NCBI GenBank assembly: GCA_030430075.1
Contig: JAUIGN010000011.1
Coordinates: 1 to 64,000 of the forward strand
DNA: 64,000 nucleotides
Source: a bacterium
GTDB lineage: Bacteria > Planctomycetota > Planctomycetia > Pirellulales > Pirellulaceae
Direction of reading: 5' to 3'
The translations under genes and the position numbers were made by a program. Positions 8,834 through 18,390 of the stretch are shown piece after piece. Below the pieces are notes generated by a model that was not told the DNA's origin, did not search any database, and worked only from the letters and a program-made list of their open reading frames with translations. The first letter of the stretch is position 1. The number at the start of each line of letters is the position of its first letter.

Positions 8834-10000
8834 ATGACAATGCAAGAAGACTTGACCAATTCCGAGAGCGATCCGATCCCGGTAGACGCGACTGCCCCCG
8901 CCGCGGATTCTGCGACACCGACGACGCCCTCGCGCGTTTCACTGTATCTGGCGGTCGCCTGTAGCCTCTGCATCATTGGTACGGCCCAGTTCTGGAAACA
9001 AGCAGCAGCGGCCCGTGATGCAGTGGAAGAGCTGCAAGCTGAACTGGACGAAACCCAACCGGTCATCACGCGATTGACGGCCCAGGCCCGTCTCGGCGAC
9101 CCGCGTGCATTACCTGCCATGCGGGACAGGAACTACTCCTTCGTCGTGAACAATTACGGCTTTGAATACGAAGGCCGCACAGGTGACCTGATCGATGAGC
9201 ACATTCTGATCTACGGGCTCTGGGAAAAAGGGTTGGCGTTCTTCATGCGCGACTATCTGGCGAACCGTGCCGACGAAGATGCAGTCTTCGTCGACGTTGG
9301 GTGCAACGCCGGCCACCATTCGCTGTTCCTGGCGAGCCAGGTGGCGGAGGTACACGGCTTCGATCCCTACCCGCCGGCAATCGAACGCTTTCAACGGATG
9401 ATCGATCGCAACAAGATGACCAACGTCACCGCTCACCCTGTCGGGTTGGGAGACGAGAACGCTGAGCTGCCGTTTTTCGCTCCTCGACAGGACAACTTCG
9501 GCAGCGGAACCTTCAATCCTGAATGGGGCCAGCAGGACCGGGAGCAACTGACGCTCAAGATCGTCCGCGGCGACGACTGGTTGACCGAGAAAGAGATCGA
9601 CAACATTGCCCTCATCAAGATCGACATCGAAGGTTACGAGGGCCCGGCACTCGATGGCCTCCAGGAAACACTAACGGCACAACGCCCCGTCGTGTTCCTG
9701 GAAGTGACGTCCGGATCCAAGGGGACGATCACTTCGTTCGACAACCTGAAGAACCGGTTCCCCAAGAACTACGAGTTCATTGCGGTGCTCGAGTACCTCT
9801 GGAGTACGCCAGCCGACGGAACGTATGTCACCAGTCCGTTTGGGCCAACCGAAGCCAGGGCGTTTTTCGAGCAGGAGACGCAAGGCGTTCTCGTTGGGTA
9901 TCCGGTCGAGCACAAAGCGTGGATTCCGGACCACCCCTATCTGCCGCCTGAGGAACGCCGACCGGCAACCAGCGCGGCGAGCGATCTGGCGGTCGACTGA
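8834..10000 (+). CDS. Membrane-anchored FkbM family methyltransferase
   Basis: A 388-residue protein. An acidic N-terminus is followed by one membrane helix (about 36-53, SLYLAVACSLCIIGTAQF) and a short predicted coiled coil (about 57-80). The Rossmann methyltransferase domain has the SAM motif FVDVGCNAGHH (about 152-162) and IALIKIDIEGYEGPALDGL, the FkbM hallmark. FkbM enzymes O-methylate sugars or other hydroxyls. The gene lies 93 bp after the GtrB-like gene on the same strand, which suggests methylation of a surface glycan made by this cluster. The helix near the N-terminus is unusual, since most FkbM proteins are soluble. If the helix is a signal anchor, the catalytic domain would sit outside the cytoplasm, where SAM is scarce. 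Cytoplasmic orientation is more likely but not proven. Confidence 0.85.
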   Translation: MTMQEDLTNSESDPIPVDATAPAADSATPTTPSRVSLYLAVACSLCIIGTAQFWKQAAAARDAVEELQAELDETQPVITRLTAQARLGDPRALPAMRDRNYSFVVNNYGFEYEGRTGDLIDEHILIYGLWEKGLAFFMRDYLANRADEDAVFVDVGCNAGHHSLFLASQVAEVHGFDPYPPAIERFQRMIDRNKMTNVTAHPVGLGDENAELPFFAPRQDNFGSGTFNPEWGQQDREQLTLKIVRGDDWLTEKEIDNIALIKIDIEGYEGPALDGLQETLTAQRPVVFLEVTSGSKGTITSFDNLKNRFPKNYEFIAVLEYLWSTPADGTYVTSPFGPTEARAFFEQETQGVLVGYPVEHKAWIPDHPYLPPEERRPATSAASDLAVD

Positions 10001-10140
10001 CGGCCCGCACAGTAGGGCTTCGCACCGACCGAGCTCGCTGGCGAGATGTCCGTCCGCTCCCGATGTCCGCTCAGGACCGGGGCATCCGTCACTGCCCCAG
10101 TGTCTGGCAATGTTTGCTGCCGGCGATGCGACGGAGTCGT

Positions 10141-10345
10141 TCTTTCGTCATTCAGCAGGTCATGCTGTGCATGATGTTCCTGCGAATGGGGTGGGGGGGA
10201 GACCTTCGGTCGGCGGTTTCGGCGGGGTCGGAGACCCGCGCCGAGCAATGGGTCGGAGACCCGCGCCGAGCAATGGGTCGGAGACCCGCGCCGAGCAGTT
10301 TCGTAGTTCCGTAGGTCATGCTGTGCATGACGTTCCTGCTGAATG
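10141..10345 (+). repeat. Composite repeat cassette R3-R2-R3
   Basis: This lies in the 10001-10457 gap, which holds no gene. Two copies of the R3 hairpin (TCATGC-TGT-GCATGA at 10160-10174; the same core with GCATGAC at 10316-10331) flank R2. The first R3 has an outer stem CATTCAGCAGG/CCTGCGAATG (10149-10188). R2 begins GAGACCTTCGGTC at about 10199 and ends in three 25-bp units starting at 10225, 10250 and 10275, each with GGTCGGAGACC and GCGCCGAGCA. Confidence 0.85.
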
Positions 10346-10443
10346 AACGCCGCCGGTCGCGGCAATGGTTCGTTGGTTGAGGAGAATTGACAGACCTTCG
10401 TGGAAACGGTAGACAATCGCTTGCGGATTATTTGACTCTTGGC

Positions 10444-10450
10444 AGGAAGG
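10444..10450 (+). promoter_or_regulatory. Ribosome binding site for the metzincin gene
   Basis: AGGAAGG lies 7 nt before the ATG at 10458 and fixes this start over the in-frame ATG that follows immediately. Confidence 0.7.
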
Positions 10451-10457
10451 TCTAATC

Positions 10458-13400
10458 ATGATGCTTGGGGCACAGGCATGCGCGATTCGCAAGCTGCGCG
10501 CGCAACGACGACGCGTTTCTCTTTTTCGCAATCTCTCGCTAGGTTTTGAGCGACTGGCGGCACGGTTGCCCCTCGATGGCTGTGGGTTGGTGGTCGACGA
10601 CCACGATCCGGTGCACGTGCACCCGCTCTACGCACCCGACACGCCGCCCGAGCTGGTTGACTTGCATCCCGACTGGATCGTCCCGGAAGATGGCTCGGAA
10701 GAAGGACCTTCCTTCTTCAGCTTTCGCGACAGCCGTCGTTGGTATCGAACGGCAACCGACGGTGCCGGTCTGCAGCAGGGTGATGCGACGACGCTGACCT
10801 GGAGCATCGTACCGGACGGGACGGCCACCGTGAATGACATCAACGGGGGCCTGTCCGGGCAAGCCAGCAACTTGATTTCCCGCTTGGATCAGATCTATGG
10901 CACGGCGTCGGTCCCGCAACTCGAGGACAAGGTGTGGTTTGAGCTGATCGACGACGCCTTCTCCCGGTGGAGCGACACGAGCGGCGTCGAGTTCGTGTAC
11001 GAGCCGAATGACGATGGAGCACCGCAGTCTTCGGCCAATCGGGGTCAGTTGGGTGTTCGCGGCGACGTCCGCCTGGGTGGACACAACGTCGACGGAAACG
11101 GCAATATTCTGGCCTACAATTACTTCCCCGACCTGGGAGAAATGATCCTCGACACGAACGATACGTTCTACAACTCGACCGGCGGCAATTCGATCCGTCT
11201 GCGCAACGTTGTGGCTCACGAGCTTGGCCATAGTCTCGGTATCTCGCACGTCATGCCGGTCAACCAAACGAAATTGCTGGAACCGTTCCTGACGACCGCC
11301 TTTGAGGGCCCACAATTCGACGACATCCTCGCCGCACACCGTGGCTACGGCGACGAGAACGAACAAGGATCGGGCAATGACATTGTGGCAAACGCCACGA
11401 ATCTGGGTACGCTCGGCGCGGGCCAAACGGTCTCCATCGGGGGAGACGCGACGGATACGTTCGTGGCTCCGACGGACACCGATTTCGTCAGCATCGACAG
11501 CGACGTGGACGTCGACTTTTTCCGCTTTACCGCATCGGAGGCCGCAACGGTGAATGTCGTGTTGCGCCCGTTGGGACCGACGTACCAGTCGGGTACCCAA
11601 GGCGGCACGCCAACCACATTTAACGCGGCCTCCCAGAACAACCTCAGTCTTGCCATCTTTGCCGGCGATGGGACCAGCTTGATCGGCAGCGCTTCGGCGG
11701 CCGGCTTGGGGCAGGACGAAGTCCTGGCAGGGCTTGGTATTCCGGCGGGAGACTACTACATCCGCGTCAGCGGCGCCGATGACGCGGCCCAGTTCTACCA
11801 ACTCGATGTTTCGCTCGATTCGACGACGGCCTCCCCCACGAGGATCATGGACGACGGCGATTTCGGCTTCAGCACCGTCGGCAGTTGGACGCACTGGAGT
11901 GGTCAGGGCTACCAAGGCGACGTCCACGAAGTCGGCGCCGGCACCGGAGCCAGGTCGGCGAGCTGGACGTTTGGCGGACTGCAGCCTGGTCAATATCAAG
12001 TCGCCGCCACCTGGACGGCATACTCAAACCGGGCCAGCGACTCTCCCTTTGAGATCTACGACGGCGGCGCGCAGCGGGCCACGGTCCGGGTCAACCAACG
12101 GTTTGCGCCGAACGACTTCGGAGACGCCGGTGTGAATTGGGAACGGCTTGGCAATCCCGTCCTGATCAGCGGGACCAACCTGACGGTCCGGATGACGGAC
12201 GATGCCGACGGGAACCTGATTGCGGACGCCATTCGCATCGAACGGATCGGCGACGTTGCCCAAGCGCCCGAGATACAAGTCTTCGAGGGGGCCGCCGAGA
12301 TCAGCGACGGGACCGGCAGTAGTTCATTCGGCAGCACGACGCCGAACACACCCCTGACCAAAGTTTTCACCGTCAAGAATATTGGAACCAGCGACCTGAC
12401 GCTTTCGCAACCGATCAATGTCCCCAACGGGTATTCGGTCGTATCGACATTCGGCAGCACGACCCTGGCCGCCGGCAGCATGACGACGTTTTCCGTCCGG
12501 CTCGACGCAACCAGTGAAGGGACCTACAGCGGGCAGCTCAGCTTCACCAACAATGACAACGACGAGAGCCCGTTCAACTTCAACCTCAGCGGCACGGTGG
12601 CCACTCAGCCGCCCGCACCGGTCGTGCAAATTATCGACAATGGGGACACCGGGTACAGCACCGTCGGCCCCTGGGTCCGTTGGACCGGCCAGGGTTATTA
12701 CGGGGACGTCGACGAGAACCTGGCGGGGACCGGTGGCGACTCGGCGACCTGGCAGTTTACCGGCCTGCAGCCCGGCCAGTACCAGGTCGCCGCGACCTGG
12801 ACGCCCTTCTCGAATCGGGCCAGCAATTCACCCTTTGAGATCTACGACGGCGGGCAGCGGCTGGCCACCATTCCGATCAACCAGCGTGTTGCTCCAAATG
12901 ATTTTGCCGATGCGGGCACAAACTGGGAACACTTGGGGGGCGTTCATGCCATCACCGGCACGACCCTTTCCGTTCGCCTGACGGACGACGCGAACGGCAA
13001 CTTGAATGCAGATGCAATTCGCATTGAGCGAGTTGGCGAAGTGGCTCAAGCGCCGGAGATTCAAGTCTTTGCCGGTGCCGATGAGATCAGTGACGATAGT
13101 GGCGCGTTTGCATTTGGCAGCACTGCTCCGAATGTGCCCGTGACCCAGGTGTTCACCGTGGAGAACGTTGGCACACAACCGCTGACGCTGACAGGACCGA
13201 TCAACGTGCCCGCCGGGTTCGTGGTGACCGCCGGTTTTGGAACCGGCACGCTGGCCGCCGGCGCGTCGACGACGTTTGCCATCCAGATGACCGCGTCGGC
13301 CGAGGGGAGCTTTGCCGGCCAGGTCAGTTTCATCAATAACGATGATGACGAAAGCCCGTTCAACTTCAGCATCAGCGGAACGGTCGCCAATCAACCCCCC

Positions 13401-14939
13401 CCGCCGGTTGTGGAGATCATCGACAACGGGGATATCGGCTACACCACCGTCGGTACCTGGATGCGGTGGAACGGCCAGGGCTACTATAGCGACGTCGACG
13501 AAAGCCTGGCTGGGACCGGCGCCGATGTGGCGAGCTGGACGTTTGCCGGACTGCTGCCCGGCCAATACCAAGTCGCCGCAACCTGGTCCGCTTTTTCAAA
13601 TCGCGCCAGCAACTCGCCGTTCGCCGTCTATGACGGTCCGAGTGAGCTCGCCACCATCCGCGTCAACCAGCGGGTGGCTCCGAACGACTTCTCTTCCGAA
13701 GGCACAAGCTGGGAGCAGCTTGGTGACACGTACGCCATCACCGGGACAACGCTCGCGGTTCGCTTGAGCGATGATGCGAACGGGAATCTGAACGCTGATG
13801 CGATTCGTATCGAGCGAGTCGGCGGCGTGGCGCAGGGGCCGGAGATTCAACTCTTCGATGGGGCGACTGAAGTTGCGGACGGGTCCGGCAGCGTTTCCTT
13901 CGGCTCGACCACACCCAACACGTCGGCCACCAAAGTCTTTACCGTCAAGAATGTCGGTACGCAGCCGTTGACCCTGACCGGGCCCATCAGCGTGCCGCCG
14001 GGGTTCACCGTCAGCTCCGGGTTTTCCTCGACCAGTGTGCCCGTGGGCGGTTCTGCGTCGTTTTCCATCAGGCTGCTCTCGGCCAGTGAGGGTTCCTTTA
14101 GCGGTCAGCTCAGTTTTGCTAACAACGATGCCGATGAAAGCCCGTTCAACTTCACCATCAGCGGTGAAGTGGCAGATGTGCCGCCGCCGCCTCCCATTCA
14201 GATTATCGACAACGGCGACGACGGCTACTCGACCGTTGGCTCCTGGGTGCGGTGGAACGGGCAGGGGTATCAAGGGGACGTCGACGAGCACTACCAGGGG
14301 ACGGGTGCGGAGTCGGCGACGTGGACCTTTGCCGGCCTGCAGCCCGGACAGTACCAAGTGGCCGCCACCTGGACCGCGTATTCGAATCGCGCGTCTGATT
14401 CGCCCTATATGATCTACAACGGGAGCCATCGACTGGCGACGGTCCGAGTCAACCAGCGGCAAGCGCCGCTCGATTTCATGGACGAAGGTGTCAACTGGAA
14501 ACGACTGGGCAGTACCTATTGGATCACCAGTACGGCGCTCGTGGTCGAAATGACCAACGACGCCAATGGGAATCTCAATGCCGATGCCGTCCGCATCGAA
14601 AGGGTTGGAGACCTGGCACAATCCGCGCCGGCGGCCGATCTCGGCCAACCAACTCGATTCGCGATGCTCCCTTTGGACGAACGGCGGCACGCGCCTGATA
14701 CGGATGAGGCGCCGCTGCCCCAACCGTTGAATTTGACCGACGTGGCAATCCAGTCGCTCGGGCCGACCTGGCCCGCAGTCGACCTGCCGGCCCGCCGGTC
14801 CGGGCGGCTCGGCAGCGACCTGGTTGGCCGCGATGTGAATGGACGCGACGAGGACGATGAAACGGCGCGGAGACGTATCCAGGAAGGCATTGTCGACGAC
14901 CTGTTTGTCGGTGCCTTCGACAGCCTGGAGGCCGAGTAA
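10458..14939 (+). CDS. Secreted metzincin-type metalloprotease with golvesin and choice-of-anchor-D repeats
   Basis: A 1493-residue protein. Its N-terminus holds FRNLSLGFERLAARL, a variant of the planctomycete LExR-type export motif. The matrixin-like protease domain has HELGHSLGISH at about 254-264 (zinc ligands His254, His258, His264; catalytic Glu255). A region resembling a pre-peptidase C-terminal (PPC) domain follows at about 310-460. Four golvesin-like domains (each with DNGD, Y-ST-VG-W, GQGY and a NQR-APNDF-type stretch) start near 464, 724, 985 and 1247. They alternate with three choice-of-anchor-D (HYDIN-like Ig) domains with APEIQVF and NDDDESPFNFSISG. The period is about 783 bp. 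The C-terminal hundred residues are charged and unrecognised. Golvesin-like modules are thought to bind surface polymers, so this is probably an extracellular anchored protease. The giant protein at 35734-54705 uses the same modules. Confidence 0.85.
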   Translation: MMLGAQACAIRKLRAQRRRVSLFRNLSLGFERLAARLPLDGCGLVVDDHDPVHVHPLYAPDTPPELVDLHPDWIVPEDGSEEGPSFFSFRDSRRWYRTATDGAGLQQGDATTLTWSIVPDGTATVNDINGGLSGQASNLISRLDQIYGTASVPQLEDKVWFELIDDAFSRWSDTSGVEFVYEPNDDGAPQSSANRGQLGVRGDVRLGGHNVDGNGNILAYNYFPDLGEMILDTNDTFYNSTGGNSIRLRNVVAHELGHSLGISHVMPVNQTKLLEPFLTTAFEGPQFDDILAAHRGYGDENEQGSGNDIVANATNLGTLGAGQTVSIGGDATDTFVAPTDTDFVSIDSDVDVDFFRFTASEAATVNVVLRPLGPTYQSGTQGGTPTTFNAASQNNLSLAIFAGDGTSLIGSASAAGLGQDEVLAGLGIPAGDYYIRVSGADDAAQFYQLDVSLDSTTASPTRIMDDGDFGFSTVGSWTHWSGQGYQGDVHEVGAGTGARSASWTFGGLQPGQYQVAATWTAYSNRASDSPFEIYDGGAQRATVRVNQRFAPNDFGDAGVNWERLGNPVLISGTNLTVRMTDDADGNLIADAIRIERIGDVAQAPEIQVFEGAAEISDGTGSSSFGSTTPNTPLTKVFTVKNIGTSDLTLSQPINVPNGYSVVSTFGSTTLAAGSMTTFSVRLDATSEGTYSGQLSFTNNDNDESPFNFNLSGTVATQPPAPVVQIIDNGDTGYSTVGPWVRWTGQGYYGDVDENLAGTGGDSATWQFTGLQPGQYQVAATWTPFSNRASNSPFEIYDGGQRLATIPINQRVAPNDFADAGTNWEHLGGVHAITGTTLSVRLTDDANGNLNADAIRIERVGEVAQAPEIQVFAGADEISDDSGAFAFGSTAPNVPVTQVFTVENVGTQPLTLTGPINVPAGFVVTAGFGTGTLAAGASTTFAIQMTASAEGSFAGQVSFINNDDDESPFNFSISGTVANQPPPPVVEIIDNGDIGYTTVGTWMRWNGQGYYSDVDESLAGTGADVASWTFAGLLPGQYQVAATWSAFSNRASNSPFAVYDGPSELATIRVNQRVAPNDFSSEGTSWEQLGDTYAITGTTLAVRLSDDANGNLNADAIRIERVGGVAQGPEIQLFDGATEVADGSGSVSFGSTTPNTSATKVFTVKNVGTQPLTLTGPISVPPGFTVSSGFSSTSVPVGGSASFSIRLLSASEGSFSGQLSFANNDADESPFNFTISGEVADVPPPPPIQIIDNGDDGYSTVGSWVRWNGQGYQGDVDEHYQGTGAESATWTFAGLQPGQYQVAATWTAYSNRASDSPYMIYNGSHRLATVRVNQRQAPLDFMDEGVNWKRLGSTYWITSTALVVEMTNDANGNLNADAVRIERVGDLAQSAPAADLGQPTRFAMLPLDERRHAPDTDEAPLPQPLNLTDVAIQSLGPTWPAVDLPARRSGRLGSDLVGRDVNGRDEDDETARRRIQEGIVDDLFVGAFDSLEAE

Positions 14940-14984
14940 CCTGACGAGCGACATGAGGAACCTCGCCATCCGATCGCCCGGATC

Positions 14985-15142
14985 ATTCATCAGCCGTTGG
15001 GCGTTCGCCCCGGTTTCGTTGAATGCTGCACAGACCGGACGCCAACGGGGTCCGGCCGATCGGCGCGGCGCCAGGGGTAGGTCGACCAAAAACAACGGCG
15101 CCAGAGCGACACGCACTGAATCGCTGTTCGTTGATCCGCGTC
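14985..15142 (+). repeat. Interspersed repeat R1, copy B
   Basis: This fills half of the 14940-15263 gap between converging genes; nothing else is seen there. TTCATCAGCCGTTGG leads into the hairpin GGGC-GTTC-GCCC (14999-15010). Then come CCGGACGCCAACG, GATCGGCGCGGCGC, CCAAAAACAACGGCG and CTGTTCGTTGATCCGCG, aligning with copies A, C and D. Confidence 0.75.
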
Positions 15143-15263
15143 CCGGGATCCAGCCTGGTGCCAGCGGCTCGTCACTTGAAGCGACCGGTGCCCAATCGTG
15201 GCTGCCGAACTCCATCCCGGGGTAACGTTGGCATCTTGCGGAAGGTTCCGACGAGCCGGTTCT

Positions 15264-16394
15264 TTACGCCACGACCGGCAGCGGCTGGCGATCCTGTCGT
15301 CGATTCGCTTCGATCGCAAATTGCTCCCGCTCCTCCCCGACCAGTTGATAGAAGACATCACGCTGGCGAGGCTCATAGCCCAGTTCGGCGATCGAATTGC
15401 GGATCTGGTCGAGCGTCAAGAAGTGCGTGGTACCTGCTTCGGCGACGACATTTTCTTCGATCATCAAGCTGCCCATGTCATTGGCGCCGAACAGCAGTGC
15501 GAGTTGCCCGATCCGGCGTCCCTGGGTTACCCAACTGGACTGAATGTTCGCCACGTTGTCCAGGTACAGTCTTGAAACGGCTTGTGTCTTTAAGTATTCA
15601 AATGAGCCGGCGGTGGGAATGTCGGCCATCTCCGTGTGTTCTGACTGAAAAGTCCAGCAGATGAACGCAGTGAAGCCGCCCGTTTCGTCCTGCAACTGCC
15701 GCACTCGATCAAGATGCTCGATGCGCTCGGCCAGCGTCTCGACATGTCCGAACATCATGGTGGCCGTGCTCCGTCCACCCAGTTCGTGCCAGGTCCGCAT
15801 CACGTTCAGCCAGTCGTCTGTCATCACCTTACCACGGGTGATCTCTGATCGGACACGGTCCACCAGGATCTCCGCGCCTCCTCCCGGGATGCTGCCCAGG
15901 CCGGCGGTTTTCAATCGTTCCAGGACGGTGCGGATCGGGAGCCGATTGACTTTGGTGAAGTGATGCAATTCGGGCGGACTGAAGCCATGAATGTTCACCT
16001 GGGGAAATTCCCGCCGAATATCGCCCAGCAGTTCCTCGTACCAGCTCAGATCGAATTTTGGATGCAGGCCACCTTGCATCAAGATCTGCTGTCCACCTAA
16101 CTCGACCGTTTCCGCGACTTTCTTCAACAGCTCCTCCCGCGGCAGCACATACGCTTCCGCGTCCCCGGGCTTCCGGTAGAAGGCGCAGAAGTCGCACACC
16201 GCGGTGCAGACGTTGGTGTAGTTAATGTTGCGGTCGATGTTATAGGTACGATAGGTCTCCGGGTGCATCCGCAGCGTGACTGCGTTGGCTGCCCGCCCGA
16301 TGGACGCCAGGTCGTGGGAGTTCAGCAACTCGAGTCCTTCGGCCGGTGTCAAGCGTTCGCCGGCAACCGCTTTGTCAAGGAGTCTTGCAACCAT
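15264..16394 (-). CDS. mqnC: Cyclic dehypoxanthine futalosine synthase (menaquinone futalosine pathway)
   Basis: A 376-residue radical SAM enzyme. It cyclises dehypoxanthine futalosine in the futalosine route to menaquinone, in the cytoplasm. The 4Fe-4S cluster motif is CxxxCxxC in NVCTAVCDFCAF (Cys63, Cys67, Cys70). Other family marks are ILMQGGLHP, VNIHGFSPPEL, GLGSIPGGGAEIL, ATMMFGHVET, CWTFQSEHT and LLFGANDMG. Length matches the family. The start overlaps the end of mqnA by 20 bp, so the two are co-transcribed and likely translationally coupled. The nucleosidase and aminofutalosine steps (mqnB, mqnE) and mqnD are not in the window. Confidence 0.95.
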   Translation of the reverse strand: MVARLLDKAVAGERLTPAEGLELLNSHDLASIGRAANAVTLRMHPETYRTYNIDRNINYTNVCTAVCDFCAFYRKPGDAEAYVLPREELLKKVAETVELGGQQILMQGGLHPKFDLSWYEELLGDIRREFPQVNIHGFSPPELHHFTKVNRLPIRTVLERLKTAGLGSIPGGGAEILVDRVRSEITRGKVMTDDWLNVMRTWHELGGRSTATMMFGHVETLAERIEHLDRVRQLQDETGGFTAFICWTFQSEHTEMADIPTAGSFEYLKTQAVSRLYLDNVANIQSSWVTQGRRIGQLALLFGANDMGSLMIEENVVAEAGTTHFLTLDQIRNSIAELGYEPRQRDVFYQLVGEEREQFAIEANRRQDRQPLPVVA

Positions 16395-17214
16395 GGGCTT
16401 CTACGTTGTCCGCATCATCTGGCCATGCCGCAGGCAGAATCCCGAGTTGCATGGCGTGCTTTCGAAACAGGTCCAGTCCACGCTGCTCGCGCGGTCCCAA
16501 ATAGAAATACAAATTATCCCGCAAGTAGTGCCATGCCCTGGATGCACTCAAGCCTACTTTTGGGCCCTCAACGGCGGCGATCGTTTCCAAGTGTTGAACC
16601 CCGGCGTCGCGAGCTTGCTCCAGTGCTTCGACGACCTCATTCATACGCTCCAAGTCGACGTCAACATCGCTTCGCGCCGTCCACATCGCGAACACAAAGG
16701 GGAGCTCGGCCCAGCGGCACCACTGGTCGCCCAAGTCCCACTCGACAGAAAACCCGCCTGGCGAATTCATGGCCCGATCACCGATCAAGAGAACGGCATC
16801 CGCCGTCGTGTCCACGATCTCGGAACCGATTGGAAATGGTTCCACTGCAGGCGCGACCTGGTACCGCTCGTGAAGTAAGATTCGCGCCAGGGCCGCACTG
16901 GTACGCGACCCCTCGTCCAGCGCCAGCGTCCGGATGGAATCGAAGGAGCGGCGGGCCAAGAGTTTGACACTCATGACGGGGCCGCGGCAGGCGATGCAGG
17001 CATCGGAAATCACCCGATACCCCGGATCACGAAACGATTCGACCGAAGGAATCAGTGCGATGTCCAATTCCTTGCTTGCCAGCCGATCGGAGAGGCGACT
17101 GGGCAAATCAAACACGAGCTCCGCTTGCGGCAACCGCTCCGCCAGCTCAAACACCAGCGGTTTGGTGTTCAGGTAGGACACCGCGCCGATTCGTAACTTG
17201 TTTTGTTTGTTCAT
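16375..17214 (-). CDS. mqnA: Chorismate dehydratase (menaquinone futalosine pathway)
   Basis: A 279-residue protein of the periplasmic-binding-protein fold that removes water from chorismate to give 3-[(1-carboxyvinyl)oxy]benzoate, the first step of the futalosine pathway. It begins with the family hallmark RIGAVSYLNTKPL. It also has DIALIPSVE, DEGSRTSAALARILL, LIGDRAM and DLGDQWCRWAELPFVFAMW, all in the expected order. There is no signal peptide, as expected for the cytoplasmic enzyme. A 181-bp gap separates it from the pseudouridine synthase gene upstream, so a promoter may lie there. mqnC follows with overlapping reading frames. Confidence 0.95.
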   Translation of the reverse strand: MNKQNKLRIGAVSYLNTKPLVFELAERLPQAELVFDLPSRLSDRLASKELDIALIPSVESFRDPGYRVISDACIACRGPVMSVKLLARRSFDSIRTLALDEGSRTSAALARILLHERYQVAPAVEPFPIGSEIVDTTADAVLLIGDRAMNSPGGFSVEWDLGDQWCRWAELPFVFAMWTARSDVDVDLERMNEVVEALEQARDAGVQHLETIAAVEGPKVGLSASRAWHYLRDNLYFYLGPREQRGLDLFRKHAMQLGILPAAWPDDADNVEAHGCKTP

Positions 17215-17395
17215 GTTCTGCTCGCTTGCCGGGCAATCGACGAATTATAGAATCAGCTCGCCGAAGTCGCCACGGGGGCCCGCGGCCCTGACTTGCCGAG
17301 TGGATAACCGCATCCCGGCGTCGAATTTAACTTCTGCCCGGCAGGGCCCCGCCACGGGATAGCCGCGATGAGGGGACGGCTCTTTTTTTGCGGAG

Positions 17396-18160
17396 CTACG
17401 CCCAACGGTCAGTCTCCGCAACAAACCGTTCCCGCACGGAGGCGGCCAGTTCGTCTGTGATCCCGTGTTCTTGCCACGGTGCGGGCAACGGCGCTTCGAT
17501 CAGAACGCGTTCCCAGCTCTTCGGCACACGAAATCCCAGTTCCCTCGCGTGCAACCCAATGGATCGCAGACGCGCATCGTCGAACTGCGTCCCAAACGGT
17601 CGTTGTGCGCCGTATTGGTGGTCTCCTACGACGGGAAAGCCGCGGGCCGCCGCCTGTACGCGGATCTGGTGCATCCGTCCTGTTTCGAGCTGAATGCGGA
17701 GCCAGGTTAGCTGGTCGCGTCTTTCGATCACCTGGTAGTTGAGGATGGCTTCACGTGCATCAGGTGCCTGCTGGTCCACAATCTCCGCCTGGGCAACATC
17801 CGGAATCTTTCTCAAGTAATCGCGCCAGGTTCCGGAATCCTCTTCGAGCTGGCCTTCGACGAGTGCCCAATAGACCTTATGGACCATCCGGCCCTCGAAC
17901 TGCTCCGCCAGGCGCCGCGCGGTTCTCCGGTTTGTTCCCATCACCAACACGCCGGAAACAGGGCGGTCCAGCCGGTGCACCATTCCCAGGTAAACTGCCT
18001 GATTGCTGCCGCGCGCCGTGAGATACTCTTTCACTCGAACCTCGAGACTGTCGATCCCTCGAGCAGCCTGGGTGAGGACACCGCCGGGCTTTGCAACCGC
18101 CAGGCAAGGGCCAGCCTCGTAGAGCACGTCGAATCCATGTGCGGAGTTTTTCTTGGTCAT
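17396..18160 (-). CDS. RluA family RNA pseudouridine synthase
   Basis: A protein of about 254 residues. The catalytic motif HRLDRPVSG contains the essential Asp (Asp65 from this start). VHKVYWALVEG and RMHQIRVQAAARGFPVVGDHQYG are the usual RluA C-terminal motifs. The enzyme isomerises uridine to pseudouridine in rRNA or tRNA; the target site cannot be told from the sequence. No N-terminal S4 RNA-binding domain is present, as in RluA and TruC rather than RluD. The frame extends 13 codons further to 18199, but that stretch is Pro/Arg-rich and the ATG at 18160 leads directly into the fold. Confidence 0.88.
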   Translation of the reverse strand: MTKKNSAHGFDVLYEAGPCLAVAKPGGVLTQAARGIDSLEVRVKEYLTARGSNQAVYLGMVHRLDRPVSGVLVMGTNRRTARRLAEQFEGRMVHKVYWALVEGQLEEDSGTWRDYLRKIPDVAQAEIVDQQAPDAREAILNYQVIERRDQLTWLRIQLETGRMHQIRVQAAARGFPVVGDHQYGAQRPFGTQFDDARLRSIGLHARELGFRVPKSWERVLIEAPLPAPWQEHGITDELAASVRERFVAETDRWA

Positions 18161-18390
18161 TGCGGTGTGGAACAGGGGCGGTGGGCGGACGGCAGGCACA
18201 GCTTAACTGCCGCTTCTTGACCTCGGCGGCCGGGCGTTCGCAGGGCCCCATGTCCGCCAGGTGGTCCGGTTCGCGACGCAAAACGGGCGACGGATAACCT
18301 GGGACGTCCCACGATCAGGTGCGTCGCTACGTGCGTCAGGGAACCGAGGCCCGCCGGGAAGCTCGATCGTACGCGTCGAGTTTAGGCGTT

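Noticed and set aside
10539..11999. Minus-strand frame of 486 codons
   Set aside because: Fully antisense to the metzincin gene, which has a clear zinc site and repeats.
13596..15215. Minus-strand frame of 539 codons
   Set aside because: Antisense to golvesin/anchor-D repeats and reaching into R1 copy B; no protein features.
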